Of a stretch of DNA of 64,000 nucleotides, positions 1 to 10,486 are shown piece by piece; the stretch's first letter is position 1, and each line of letters begins with the position of its first letter. The stretch is from Euryodendron excelsum (taxonomy: Eukaryota > Streptophyta > Magnoliopsida > Ericales > Pentaphylacaceae): contig CM065384.1 of NCBI GenBank assembly GCA_033060915.1, positions 11,888,001-11,952,000 on the forward strand. Reading direction: 5' to 3'. The translations under genes and the position numbers were made by a program. The notes under the pieces were generated by a model. The model did not search any database and was not told the DNA's origin. It saw only the letters and a list, made by a program, of their open reading frames with translations.

Positions 1-2231
1 AAACAGGGATTTGAAAATAGATTTTGGAATTAGAAACTTGAAAAAGGTCATAAAATTGGAAACTTAAGAAAAGTTATGAAATTAGAAACTTGAAAGAAAT
101 TATAGAACTAGAAATTTGAAAATAATTATGAAATTAAAAACTTGGAAAAAGTTATGACCGCACCCATGAGGGTTGCCTACATATCTCTTTTTGGGAATCA
201 GGTCAGTCGTAGTTGGGACAAGAGTTCGATTAAAAATAGAAGATTTTGATTGAAAAAAGAGTTTGATTTGGAACTTAGAATAGAATATTGGAATCGAGAT
301 TGAACTTAGACTTAGAATTAAACTTGAAAGAGGACTTGACCCTTGAAAAAGAACTCGGACTAGATTTGGAAAGACAGAGTTTTGAAGTTTGAAATTAGAA
401 AACCATCTTGGTTTAGAAAAGGGCTTTTAGAAAGGAGTCAAAACTTCCTAACTCTAAGAGTTAGGGTTGAACTAGGGTTTAGGCCTCCTAGGGTTTAGGT
501 TGCCTAAGATTGGAATCCATGGTTGAATTAGGAAGGTTTGATTTATATTTGAAAAGTTTGATTTTAGAAAGTTGGATTTAGAAAAAGTTCGGAATAAGAA
601 AGATTTGAATCAGGAAAGTTGGATTTTAAGAAAGATTTTGAAAAGAAGTTTGATTTGATTTGATAACACTTAGATTGGTTGGAGAAGATTCGACTTGAAA
701 GTTTGATTTAGAAAATTTGGAAAGTTAGAGCTTAGGAAAGATTGAATTTTAGAAATCTTTGAATTTAGAAAGTTTCAAAATAGGAAAGTTTTCAAATTAG
801 GAAAGCCCTGTTTTAGGAAAGTTTCATTTTAAGAAAGATTTGAGCTTAGGAAAGTTCTATTTTAGGAAAGTGCCAAATTACGAAAGTTTTGGATTTAGAA
901 AGTTTCAACTTAAGAAAGTTTTGAATTTCGAAAACTTTGAAATTTAGGAAAGTTTTGGTTTTGGAAAGATTTCAATCTAAGAAAGATTTGGAATTTGAAA
1001 AGTTTGATTTAAGAAAGATTTAGAAAGTTTAGAAATTAGGAAAGGTTTAAATTTAGAAAGATTTGACATTAGGAAAGTTTAGAATTAGAAAAGGATTGAA
1101 TCAAGAAATATTTGATTTCTATTTCCAAAAAGAGATTATTTGATTTTGTTTCCAAAAATGGAGGGTTGGATTTAGTTTCCTAAGTTGAAAGATTAGATTT
1201 GACATAGAATTGGAAAGGATGAGATTTGAAAAACTTGGATTTAGAAAATATGATTTGACATGAAAAAGAGGTTTAGGAAACCTAAGAGTTTGATAGAGAA
1301 AAATAGAATTTTGGAAAGCTATGATTGGATGTGGAAAAGGAAAGTGAAAATTAGGGTTTCCTAATTATTGACTCTAGGGCTTGACTTGAGCTTGAAGAAA
1401 AAAAGATTTTGGAAAGTATATATTTTGAAAAGAGTTTCTAGGAAGGAAACTTGAAGAGTGTTTTTAGAAAGTAGAACTTTGAAGAGAGCTTTTTGGAAAG
1501 GAGTTTTGAAAAGAGGTTTTAAAAAGTAGATTAGAAAAAAAGATTTTTAGAAAGTAAGTTTAAAAAATAGATTTTTGGAGAGGATTTAAAAAGAGGTTTT
1601 AGAAAGGAGATTTTCAAAAAGTGATTTGGAAAGAGAATGGAATACGGACTTTTACAAGTCTCTAAAAATATCTCACTTTCTTAAAATAATTCTGACCTTA
1701 GGAAGATTAAAACCATTCTAGGATTGCTGCTTTGAAAACAACCAGGATTTGAAAATATGAACCATGATAGTCACTTTAAATATAACACTTCCCTAAAGTG
1801 ACCCTAACAATGGAATGGCTAGAATCACTTTAGAATTATGATCTTTACAAAAACAATTTAGGGCTAATACCCAAGGCTTATGTAACACTTTCCTAAAACA
1901 ACCATAACCATGAAGTGGTTAGAATCATCTTAAGGATTGTGATTTTGAAAACAAGTTTGAAAAAGAAGATTTTTAATGCAAGTTTTGTAAAAGATTTTGA
2001 TGCAAGTCTTTGAAAACAAGTTTAGAAAATAATTTTGAAGAGATGTATGAGTATGATATGCGCAATACAAGCATGGTCGTGAACATACAAGGTTTAGGTT
2101 TCAACACATAATCAAGGGGGCTGAATTCACATAGTCTAAGGTCGAATTAGAGGAAAGCCCCTGATATGGCGACTTTCAACCATTCTTCCTACACATGAAC
2201 CGGGGACTCCCTTGTTTCAAGCATGCAAGAA

Positions 2232-2244
2232 GGGGGGGGGGGGG
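2232..2244. repeat. poly-G tract (13 G) in TatA LTR
   Basis: A homopolymer follows GCATGCAAGAA. Tracts of 12 G (43236-43247) and 17 G (55506-55522) sit at the same place in the TatB LTRs. The TatC LTR has no such run. Confidence 0.95.
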
Positions 2245-2544
2245 AAGAAGATAGGGGATTAAAATAGAAGAAAACCCAAGTGAGTTAGGAGAGAGAAGAG
2301 AGAAGGGGGGAATCGCATAAATGTAAATAGAAAACCAACCTCGTGTCTTCTTTGATTTGCTTGCTTTATTTCGCTTTGATCTTTGAGAGCTTCGAAATTG
2401 AAGCACCTTGAGTCTTCAGTGGTCAGCTTGGAGGCTCGTATAAGCGCGTATTGAGTTTATGTATGTTAGGGTTAAAGTGTATAGGGGCTAAGCTTTGAAG
2501 AAGCCTAAGAGAGCTAGGGTTTGGAGAGAGTTCGAGAGCTGTAT

Positions 2545-2547
<3 letters not shown>

Positions 2548-2578
<31 letters not shown>
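2548..2578. repeat. (GA)n microsatellite
   Basis: About 15 GA units lie in the TatA LTR between the poly-G tract and the TATA relic. The TatB LTRs lack this expansion. Confidence 0.95.
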
Positions 2579-2581
<3 letters not shown>

Positions 2582-2626
2582 ATGGAGTTAGATGGCCGAC
2601 CCCTTTCACGCAGGGAGGACGCTCTG

Positions 2627-2634
2627 TATTTACA
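2627..2634 (-). promoter_or_regulatory. decayed TATA box of TatA
   Basis: The plus strand reads TATTTACA where the TatB 3' LTR reads TATTTATA (minus TATAAATA). The site aligns by flanking sequence and has lost the TATA consensus by one change. Confidence 0.5.
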
Positions 2635-2686
2635 GACAAAAGATTGACCTAGCGCATCTTGCAATGACACCAGGCTTAAAATCCTA

Positions 2687-2711
2687 TTGGCGCCACTACT
2701 AGTGGCGCCAA
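2687..2711. promoter_or_regulatory. perfect GGCGCC hairpin in TatA U3
   Basis: Eleven-base arms TTGGCGCCACT and AGTGGCGCCAA flank a 3-base loop, about 55 bp upstream of the TATA relic in element sense. Related palindromes occur at the same place in all the Tat-like LTRs here. Confidence 0.7.
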
Positions 2712-3489
2712 CCACTTAAGAAATATTTTACGGTGGTAAGAAATGTATCTTCAGCCCTTGATATGCAAGGCAGAAGATTTGGGCGCTTGTCCTAGTGACT
2801 ACCACGCATTTTTTAGCCTGGCTCCACTAGGAATGACTTCAGAAGGTCCGGGAATGTTCTGAGAGGCCGAGAATGGTCCGAAAGGCCAAAAATCAGTAGA
2901 AACCCTTGAAATAGTGTCCCAAGGATAATAAACTTGAAAAACAAGGTCGGAATTGTCGACCGGGCTATTAGGGGCAAAACGGTCAACTAGACAGGGAAAC
3001 CATCGGAATGGACTCGGAAGAATCCATGAGCGGACTTGAGGGTTGAAAACACTATCCAGAGTGCTCCAAGGGAGTGCCAGTTTGATACCTAGAGCCAGTG
3101 TGGTTGGAAAAGGCGACTGGCCCACTAGGGCAAAACGGTCATTTTGACCGAATGGTCCCGGAATTGGCTCGGAACCGACTGGAAGGCACTTAAACATGAT
3201 AGATCGTATTTGGGATGATCTTGGAAGGGTGGACTTAATGTTTTGAGGACTTAAGTATTTTCTCAAGAAACGTGCCGGAAATGACCCAAGGGTAGTTTGG
3301 TCATTTTTCACTGGAGTGGGCTAATAGGCACTGGTGTTGACCAGGATTTTGAGTGCTTCGGTCACTCTGACAGTTTATGACGAGTTGGTTTTCAAAAGTA
3401 TCTCATCCTTTGATAAATGTGTCACGGCCAAGAGGCGAGTTCGATCTCGTGATATAAGGGGTTTGTTGGCAATTCCCAATGTTGACCAG

Positions 3490-3561
3490 TTTACGAGTGT
3501 TTTTGCCAATCTGACGGTTGCGATATTTACGAGTGTTTCTGCCACTCTGATGGTTCGCGTT
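3490..3561. repeat. 36-bp U3 subrepeats (2 copies) in TatA
   Basis: TTTACGAGTG begins at 3490 and again at 3526. Each unit continues through a CCACTCTGACGG-type core. Homologous 36-bp repeats are in the TatB LTRs at 44658 and 56878. Confidence 0.75.
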
Positions 3562-4126
3562 TATTCCGGAGACTGTCTGATCTCGAAAAGCTGCTAGGTG
3601 GACTTATTCTCTGAGGAATCAACTTTCACGAAAGATGTGCCGAATAACGGACATTTCTTCATTGGCAGACTAGGAGGCGCCAAAGGTGGACCGTTCTACC
3701 ATCTCAGGGACTTGGGGTCTTGTCCCGGTTGACGGGTTTGAAGGGACTTACCGTTCCAAAGATTTTTTTTTTGAAAAATGTGCCGGATTGAATGGTCTTA
3801 CCGCCCGAGGGATCAACTTTCTCGAAAGGCGAGCTGGATTTGATTTGGAATTGAATTTGGACTTGAAGTGGGTTTTGATCTTGGAATTAAGATTGAAATG
3901 GGGACTTACCGTCTTTGAGAAGACGTGCCTAACGAGTTTGGACCAGACAATACCTTAAGGGCATTTTGGTCATTTTGTCTCTATTTGGGCCCGTGGACCC
4001 ACAAAGTAATTGATTGACTGGATTATGTTTAGAAAACTAGTTTGAACTGGAATATGTCCATATTGATGTGAATACAAGTTTGGATGGACCGGATATTACC
4101 GAGAGGGAAAAAATGGGGTGCTTACA

Positions 4127-4639
4127 GTGTAGAGCCCTGCACTAAGTGGTAGGTGGGCATGAAGGTTTGTGCCATGTAAGTAGTCCCCTATAAGACCCAA
4201 TTGAATCAAAGGTCGATTTCTAGCTCCCATAAAGCCAACACATAGAACTAAGGCAATTTGCCGCAATATGCCATAGTTTGCCCCCGCACAAGGCGAAACC
4301 TTCTTCCAATATTAGGAGAGGTTAAAAGAACTTTTACACGAGTGTCCACACCATTGGTTTGCCGAATGGCTTATCATTAAAATGTTTTACTCTTCATTAA
4401 CCCTTTACTTGAAGATGTTTTTTGAGTCAATGTGCGTAGGGACTTACCCTGATAAAAATTCCACTAAAGCGTACAACTATTTTGACTATCTAGCCAACTT
4501 GGCTAGAGACTGGGCCACCACAGGGACTTAAAATCCCAATACTAGAGTCACCACACACACTGGGCTTAAGTATCAACTTGGGGAAGTTGATGATTTGAAT
4601 GCTAGAGTAACCTCACTTTCTAGTAAGTTAGAGGCAATG
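4127..4639 (+). pseudogene. Athila2 gag, middle part (broken)
   Basis: Gag is the structural capsid polyprotein of the element. The best-conserved stretch is about 4410-4639, which reads ESMCVGTYPDKNSTKAYNYF and then DYLANLARDW. This is the Athila gag segment just after the Retrotrans_gag capsid core. A TAA stop interrupts it near 4529. Upstream, 4127-4400 is degenerate with no open frame. The reading continues towards the zinc-knuckle region but is cut at 4645 by the Athila1 3' LTR and resumes at 39653. Family assignment is firm; it makes no protein. Confidence 0.75.
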
Positions 4640-4644
4640 GAGAT
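4640..4644. repeat. Target site duplication of Athila1, left copy (GAGAT)
   Basis: GAGAT abuts the LTR start TGATTGCC. The right copy, GAGAC at 39653-39657, differs by one C/T transition. Confidence 0.75.
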
Positions 4645-5924
4645 TGATTGCCTCCAAGATATGCGATAAAAGAACCGCAATCGAACTGTTGCGATGTAAT
4701 ATACTTGGAAGGTCCGAGGTCGATCCACAAGTAAGTCAGTCGGTGCTTCAAAAGGGTACCCTTGTTCAATCTAGCACAAATATATAAGAATAAGAACAAC
4801 TCCAAAGGAAAATGCAAAATGGTTGTAGCTTATAAATCTTGTTTGATTGTAAACTAGAGAAGGAAAAATAGATATTAAAACTATAAAGAGAGAATTTTGG
4901 CATAGGACAGTTCGGTTACTTGAGTATTTGATAGACCTAAAAGGTATCGTGTTAACTCAATTCTTTGGAGACAATCTACACTTCTGAATCAGAATGTTTT
5001 ACAATTAAAATGACTAAACGTTCTCACACTTCATTCAATGTTTGAAACTTTGATTTTCAAAGCATTCATATCAGGGATTCAAGCAAATCTCATGCAAAAC
5101 TAACATCATGCAAGAATCTACTTGAATATGATCACAAAAACTTGATTCCGAAAGGAAAAAATGAAATAGAGAGAACCCATGAAATAAATAGATGTAAACA
5201 ATAATTTCTTAATGGATTACCTTGTGAAACTATTCAAAACCCTAGCAACCTTCCCATTTGTTGCCAAAAAGAGTATTAGCTATTCATAATAATTGAAAGC
5301 AATACTTGTAATGAAAGTAAACTTAATAATCTCTATTGAAAACTTGAAGTGATCCACGATAATAATGAGTACTGACGAAGAACAACAAAAGAAGACAAGT
5401 TTTTCTCTCCAACAAAACTCTAAAAACTCTTCACCATTCGTTTTTTTTAACAAAATAAACAAGTTTCCTACTTATAGTTACAAGGAGGCACAAAGGAAAT
5501 AAAGCTGGAAAACCTAATTCACGCCTGACCATCAGGACGGTCCAAATCTTTCGTCTTGACGGTGAGGCAAATATTACACTCGATAACTCTTCGATCGTCA
5601 AGACGATCCCTACTCTCCATTCTGACGATAAGCTTCATGGGCCTTGGCTCCTTTTTGGTCATCAGGATGACATGAATCGTCATCCTCACGATATGTAAAG
5701 CTAGCTCTAACACCTTTTTTGGTTTTCAGGGCAGTTTGAGTCCTCGTCCTGACGGCCCACATTTTCTCTGCTTGGCTTATTGCCTCCTACTACTTTAATT
5801 ACCTACAAAAAGACACGCAATACTATTAAAACCAAATAAACACTTAATTTAACTTCTAAATAACTATTCGAGTCCTTATAAAAGCAAATTAAAAGATTAT
5901 AACTACACTTTTACAGTGCAATCA
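4645..5924 (-). repeat. Athila1 3' LTR (1280 bp)
   Basis: It aligns along its length with 38385-39652. The plus strand begins TGATTGCC and ends GCAATCA, giving short terminal inverted repeats. The polypurine tract borders it at 5925 and the target duplication at 4640-4644. It contains the CGTCAGGACG hairpin cluster and a TATA-like AACTATAAGTAG (minus) at about 5469-5480. Confidence 0.88.
5519..5757. promoter_or_regulatory. CGTCAGGACG inverted-repeat cluster in Athila1 3' LTR
   Basis: Four modules each pair a GTCAGGACG-like word with its inverse (CGTCCTGAC-like) 10-20 bases away, spaced about 65 bp apart. In element sense the cluster ends about 40 bp upstream of a TATA-like AACTATAAGTAG. The same modules occur in the other LTR (39244-39487) and after integrase (8160-8453). 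Confidence 0.65.
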
Positions 5925-5944
5925 CACCCCTTAACTTACTCTTT
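5925..5944 (-). other. Athila1 polypurine tract
   Basis: The minus strand reads AAGAGTAAGTTAAGGGGTG directly before the 3' LTR start TGATTGCACTG. Purine content, position and orientation fit the plus-strand priming site. Confidence 0.7.
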
Positions 5945-7690
5945 GCTAGTCTCTAGCAACACTAATAGAATAAAAATGGAAATGATAGTTCTCCACTTTC
6001 GTGGGAGTCCCGAGTGCATTGAGCATATGCACCAAGCCTTTCAACCATTAGGTTACCCCTAATGAACGAGTTATGTCTCATGAGGGTTTCCAGTGATGAT
6101 ACCCACAAAAATCAACCTGTGCTCAGAGATTATTAGAATAGATAGTGGTACACATATTCAATTCAGATCCACACTTCAAGCCCATTCTCAAACCCAATGC
6201 AGAAGCAAGATCCAACCTCGCGTGAAAGAAGTGACAATCATATGTGTGTGTGACTTACCAAAGCACCATAGTCACCACATTCCTAACTCAGCACATCAAC
6301 CTTTAAGCTTCGATTTCAAAATCTCATCAAATATTTGCTCAACAAAGAATTGAATCTCTAGAGACTCATGAATTTCTCTTTCAATAGGGGTAAGTGTACA
6401 TGACCAACAAGAGCAACCCTATCATGAAAAACATATAAAATGTGCGGTAAGTGAATTGACATGGCTTCATGAACGAATATTCACAATGAGAATTGAATCA
6501 AGCAATCATCATAAGAATTCACAGCTATGAGTTCATAAGAGTTGCATACTTCAAATCTACTAAGTTTCCAATGGTTATACTTGGTCAAGTGACACAGGAT
6601 TTAACAGGGTAGTTGTATAGAAAGAAAAACATCTTTTAAAAAGTGTGCTCTACACTCCACGATTATGTTCCCCTGCTCATTATACTAACTCATCAACCTC
6701 TTTTTGTTGTGTTGCTATTTTTTTCTATATGCACTTTTTTTTTTCATTTGTGATGAGTTTATATATATATATATATAGAAGCAGTCATTTTCAAGGCAAC
6801 AACACCCATCAATAGTAGTTACACTATCCAAATCATAACTCCCCCACTTTCCCCTACAACAACCCCTTAATTTGGTACAGACCCCACCATAAATCCGAAG
6901 AATCAATAACACAGTTTAACAATTCAACCACCCATTCTTTGACCTGGCTCAGTTAGATGTCATGTGGGTGAGATATAAACAATGGTTTTAGTGGCACAAT
7001 AAGGTGAATAGAAAGCTAGGGTCATCTCCGAAGTGTGCGTAAACTCAGAATTCTAACATGCTAATCACATTAACAATTCTCAAGACATGAATCAAATTCA
7101 AGAATAATGAAGCCATTGAAATAGGTAAGATATTGAACAATTTCACCTGGAGTAATTATAACACTCTCTAAAAAATGATAACAGCTCAAAACTCACAAGG
7201 CTTCAATCTCCACCCATGCAAGGTTTACAATGCCCAAGAGTAAACAATGGGTTTCCTTAATGCTATGGTTGTGCAAAAGAACTGATTTTTCAACTTCCAT
7301 TAATGAGAGAAAATCTTCGTAATGCATTAGATATGACAATTCAACTTTAAAAATAAAAACACTAATATGCACATGTGAGGCGCTATCCATTCGTGAATCA
7401 AGAGACGCAGTACACCGTACAAAGCATAGTATCCCACTCCTGAATACCCCCATAGCAAAATCTATCCTTGAAACATTAAGCTCAAGTGATATCTACCATC
7501 TTAAGCATATAAACTCAGGGTTAGAGCATCGACCTCTTGGAAGAATCCTCGTTTGGTATCGTAACGGTAGAGATTGTAAAGAGTTATCAATACTAACCAA
7601 AAGCATCCAACACAAGCAAAAATGGATAAAGAGTTTTAGATCAGAATGAATGTATGCAAAAATAGAGTATGACCTAAACTCTAAACCCAC
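5945..7690 (-). other. Athila1 3' non-coding region
   Basis: About 1.7 kb lies between the env-like remnant and the polypurine tract. I find no conserved domain in any frame. It holds a short (AT)n run near 6760-6776. The short ORFs here have no recognisable content. It corresponds in position to 62387 onward in Athila2. Confidence 0.6.
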
Positions 7691-8053
7691 AATAACTGAC
7701 TACTCTCCACCGTTATTCTCTTGTTTGTCCTATTCTTCCTGATTTTGACATGCTATTTGCCCGACCATCTCTCTCAGCATTTCTGCCTACTGCCTCTGTT
7801 GTGCATCCAATCCATCAAACTGACCCACCACCAGCTGCTGAAACTCACTAAAGGCTTTCTTCTGTGCATCAAGACCCTCCCCAAGCTAGGTTAACCTCTC
7901 ACTCTAACGGTTCATCTAGAGATTTTGTTGCTCCATCATCTAAGTCAAAAAGGTCATATCTTCATTACTAACAGATCTAGGATGAGAAGATTGAGAAGAT
8001 GGCCCCTCTGAAGATGTTCCAGTCCCCAGCCTTTTCTTCTTTAGGTTGGTATG
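7691..8053 (-). pseudogene. Athila1 env-like ORF remnant (C-terminal tail)
   Basis: On the minus strand this reads a Ser-rich stretch (EGPSSQSSHPRSVSNEDMTF) followed by a Gln/Glu-rich, probably coiled-coil part containing GQFDGLDAQQRQ. Several stops interrupt it. Position (after integrase, before the 3' LTR) and composition match the C-terminal coil of the Athila2 env-like ORF at 62100-62386. The N-terminal part of roughly 300 codons seen in Athila2 is absent here, so this is a deleted relic. In Athila this ORF has been compared with envelope genes, but its function is not established. Assignment is by position and composition rather than clear sequence identity. Confidence 0.4.
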
Positions 8054-8159
8054 CTAAGCAGTTATCAACGTGACCTAGGGCTTAGCCCTTGAGATTTAAT
8101 ACCTTGAACTATGCTATGCAGCAAAAGAGGGGCTAAGCCTTAATTTTAACTTATCTAGG

Positions 8160-8453
8160 CTTGATCGTCAGGACAACTATAATTCACGTCCTAACGATAG
8201 GTCAAAAAGGATAAGCCGCTGGAACACCGTCAGGATGAAGATCAACACTGTCCTAAAGCAAAGCCAACATAAAGAAGTGAGGCTCTCGAATCGTCAGGAT
8301 GACGATCCAAGAGCAATAAAGACTTTGAAATAAATGCTCTTAGACTGTTAGGATGGTCCAAAATTCTGCCCTGACGACCTAAGAGCTCAATGAAGCTCCG
8401 GAAAAATATACTTTCGAACCATTAAGATGGTCCAAATTGGCGTCTTGATGACC
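8160..8453. promoter_or_regulatory. CGTCAGGACG inverted-repeat cluster after Athila1 integrase
   Basis: Five loose modules of CGTCAGGAT/CGTCCTAACG-type words in inverted pairs, the same words as in the U3 of this element's LTRs, sit between integrase and the env-like remnant. No ORF spans the region intact. A second promoter or RNA hairpins are possible roles; both are inference. Confidence 0.5.
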
Positions 8454-8528
8454 AGAGAATTGAACTGACTCTATGAATGAAAGAAAAGAAGGAACGACTA
8501 TAAGATACACAAAACGTAAGAACAAACA

Positions 8529-8549
8529 CCCCCCCCCCCCCCCCCCCCC
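8529..8549. repeat. poly-C tract (21 C; poly-G in element sense)
   Basis: On the minus strand it reads TTTG, then 21 G, then TGTTTG just after the integrase C-terminus. Athila2 has TTGGGGGG at about 60712-60719 in the same position, so the tract looks like slippage expansion of a short G motif. Confidence 0.9.
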
Positions 8550-8553
8550 AAAT

Positions 8554-9831
8554 TGAATCAAGCACGGTTCACCATATGGAAGAGAATAGTGATTGCCCCA
8601 TGGGAAGCAACATCCCGCACAAAAAGAGGACCAACCCATTTACTGTGGAGCTTACCTGGAAAGATATGCAAACAGGTGTTATATAAGAGGACCTTTTGAC
8701 CGATTTGAAAGGTCTTTCTAAGAATGTGCCGGTTGTGCAAGGTATTCATTTTAGCCTTAGTAATTTAGGAGTTCTCAAATGTGTCATTCCACAATTCCTC
8801 CAGTTCTGATGACTAGAGATTCTGAAGAGTGCCAATGTCCTTTTAACTCTTGTTGAATTGTCTAATGGCCCAATATGCTTTATGTTCATCCTCAACTGGG
8901 AGGTGACACGGTTTGCTATAAACAAGTCGATAGGGAGACATTCTGAGTTGCGTCTTGTATGTGTTTCGATAAGCCTCAAGTGAGTCAACTAATCTCAAAG
9001 ACCAATCTTTTCGTGTGGGATTCATAGTTTTTTTTAAGATCTGCTTGATCTCTCTATTGGCCAATTCAACCTGACAGCTTGTTTGTGGGTGATATGGGGT
9101 ACCAACTTTGTGCAAGACGCCATACTTGGGCATCAAAACTCCTACATGCTTGTTGCAAAAGTGTTTGGCATCGTCACTAATAATGGCACATGGCATGCCA
9201 AATCGAGAGAAGATGTTTTCTTTAAGGAATTTGACCACAACAGGGCGATCGTTGGTATAAAAGTCAACCGCCTTAACCCATTTGGAGATATAGTCAATGC
9301 CCACAAAATGTAGAGATTGTCAAAAGAACTCAGGAAAGGATTTATAAAAGTTAATACCCCAACAATAAAAGATTTCTAGCACGATAATGGGGGTTAAGGG
9401 CATCATGTTCTGACGAGTGAGACTCCCTAAGCACTGGCATTTATCATAAGAAGTGCAAAATAGGTGGACATCTCTGAACATGGTGGGCCAAAAGAAGCCG
9501 CACTGCAAGATTTTTGAGGCAATCTTCTTAGCAGAGAAGCGGACCCCATATACCTCAGAGTGATTAAAAGACATGATAGACTGGAACTCATCGTCAGATA
9601 CACACCAACATATAACTTGGTCTAGGTAGATTTATACACCTAAGGTTTATCCCAGAAGAAAACTCCAACATTCCTCAAGAATTTATGCCTATTAGCATAC
9701 CAAGGTGTGATAGAAGTGGAAGTGAAACCATTCACCTCAAGAAGCTGTTCATCCAGAAAAGTCTCATTGATTTGCGTGGGATTAGGGATGTGATGCTCGA
9801 CAGGGATCCTAGACAAGTGATCAGCTACCAT
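8554..9831 (-). pseudogene. Athila1 integrase (broken)
   Basis: Integrase inserts the element's cDNA into the genome. Read leftwards, 9831-9640 is the RNase H-integrase linker (VADHLSRIP). 9574-9320 is the zinc-binding N-domain, with CTSYDKCQC. 9304-8843 is the catalytic core: DYISKWVKAVDFYTNDRP, then SDDAKHFCNKH where relatives have SDGGSHFCNKH, then HPQTSCQVELANREIK supplying the Glu. 8749-8560 is the C-terminal domain with GQKVLLYNTCLHIFPGKL. The D, D and E positions are present, but at least three frame changes separate the pieces. The Gly-rich loop after the second Asp is altered. It continues the pol frame from RNase H at 9832-10265. Confidence 0.85.
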
Positions 9832-10260
9832 GTTTTCTACTCCCTTCTTATCAAGAATTTTGAGGTTAAACTCTGGCAGGAGAAGGATCCAACGAATTAA
9901 ATGGGGTTTAATATCCTATATGGTGAGCAGGTACTTTAATGCAGCATGATCAGTGTAGACAATGACTAACGAGCCTACAAGGTAAGACTAAAACTTGTCA
10001 AGGGCAAACATGACAGCTAGTAACTCTTTCTCGGTGGTCTTGTAATTAACTTGAGTCTTATTTTGAGTTTTATTGGCATGGTAGATTACATGAGGCATTT
10101 TATAACACCGCACCCACAAAAAAATTGCTTGAATCACACATTAACTCGAACAGCAGTGACCAATCTGGTGACTGAAGGATGGGAGTTGTTATCAAAAGCC
10201 TTTTGAGCTTATCAAAAGCTGCTTGGCAAGCAGACATCCATTCAAATGAAACATCATTAA
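9832..10260 (-). pseudogene. Athila1 RNase H and end of RT thumb (broken)
   Basis: Reading leftwards from 10260, the frame gives DVSFEWMSACQAAFDKLK, the standard stretch between RT and RNase H in Athila pol, then ELMCDSSNFFVGAVL, the first RNase H catalytic segment with its Asp. Beyond that, stops and frame changes degrade it before the integrase linker. The other half of pol (RT) lies 24 kb away at 34284-35385, separated by TatC. With one copy of the 5-bp target duplication removed, the frame runs through the junction. Confidence 0.75.
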
Positions 10261-10265
10261 ATAAC
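10261..10265. repeat. Target site duplication of TatC, left copy (ATAAC)
   Basis: It borders the TatC 5' LTR start TATAAGCCCCC. The partner is ATTAC at 34279-34283, with one mismatch. Confidence 0.75.
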
Positions 10266-10486
10266 TATAAGCCCCCATTTTTGCCTGCTCAATAATTTTC
10301 AGCCTGACTAGACTCACATTCAAAATGACACAGGCACATTCAAACTAAAACCAACTTTCCAGACTCAATCTAGTCAATCAACCGCTTTGTGGGCTCGCCA
10401 TGCCCAATATAAGTAAAATGACCAAAATGCCCTTGGAGCATTGGTCGGTCCAATTCCAGTTGGCATGTCTTTTTAAAGACGGTAAG
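10266..10486 (+). repeat. TatC 5' LTR, first part (start of U3)
   Basis: It begins TATAAGCCCCCATTTTTG, decayed from the family start TGTAAGCACCCC, and aligns with 30006-30230 of the 3' LTR. The Tekay element cuts it at 10487; it resumes at 19950. Confidence 0.85.
10482..10486. repeat. Target site duplication of Tekay element, left copy (GTAAG)
   Basis: GTAAG precedes the LTR start TGTCACGCCC. An identical GTAAG follows the other end at 19945-19949. Confidence 0.92.

Larger units (their letters stand above)
1..4126 (-). mobile_element. Tat/Ogre-like LTR (TatA), truncated by window edge
   Basis: This is one long terminal repeat of the Tat-like family, in minus orientation: read on the minus strand it starts TGTAAGCACCCC at 4126. 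Base 1 corresponds to about 41003 in the TatB 3' LTR, so roughly 630 bp lie outside the window. It shares with the two TatB LTRs the purine-rich leader (about 1-1660), the poly-G tract, the GGCGCC palindrome and the 36-bp U3 subrepeats. What follows at 4127 is Athila gag sequence. There is no polypurine tract, so this is either a solo LTR or the 5' LTR of an element that continues leftwards. Confidence 0.85.

Noticed and set aside
9083..9313. Plus-strand ORF of 76 codons
   Set aside because: It is the shadow of the Athila1 integrase core, which is clear on the minus strand.
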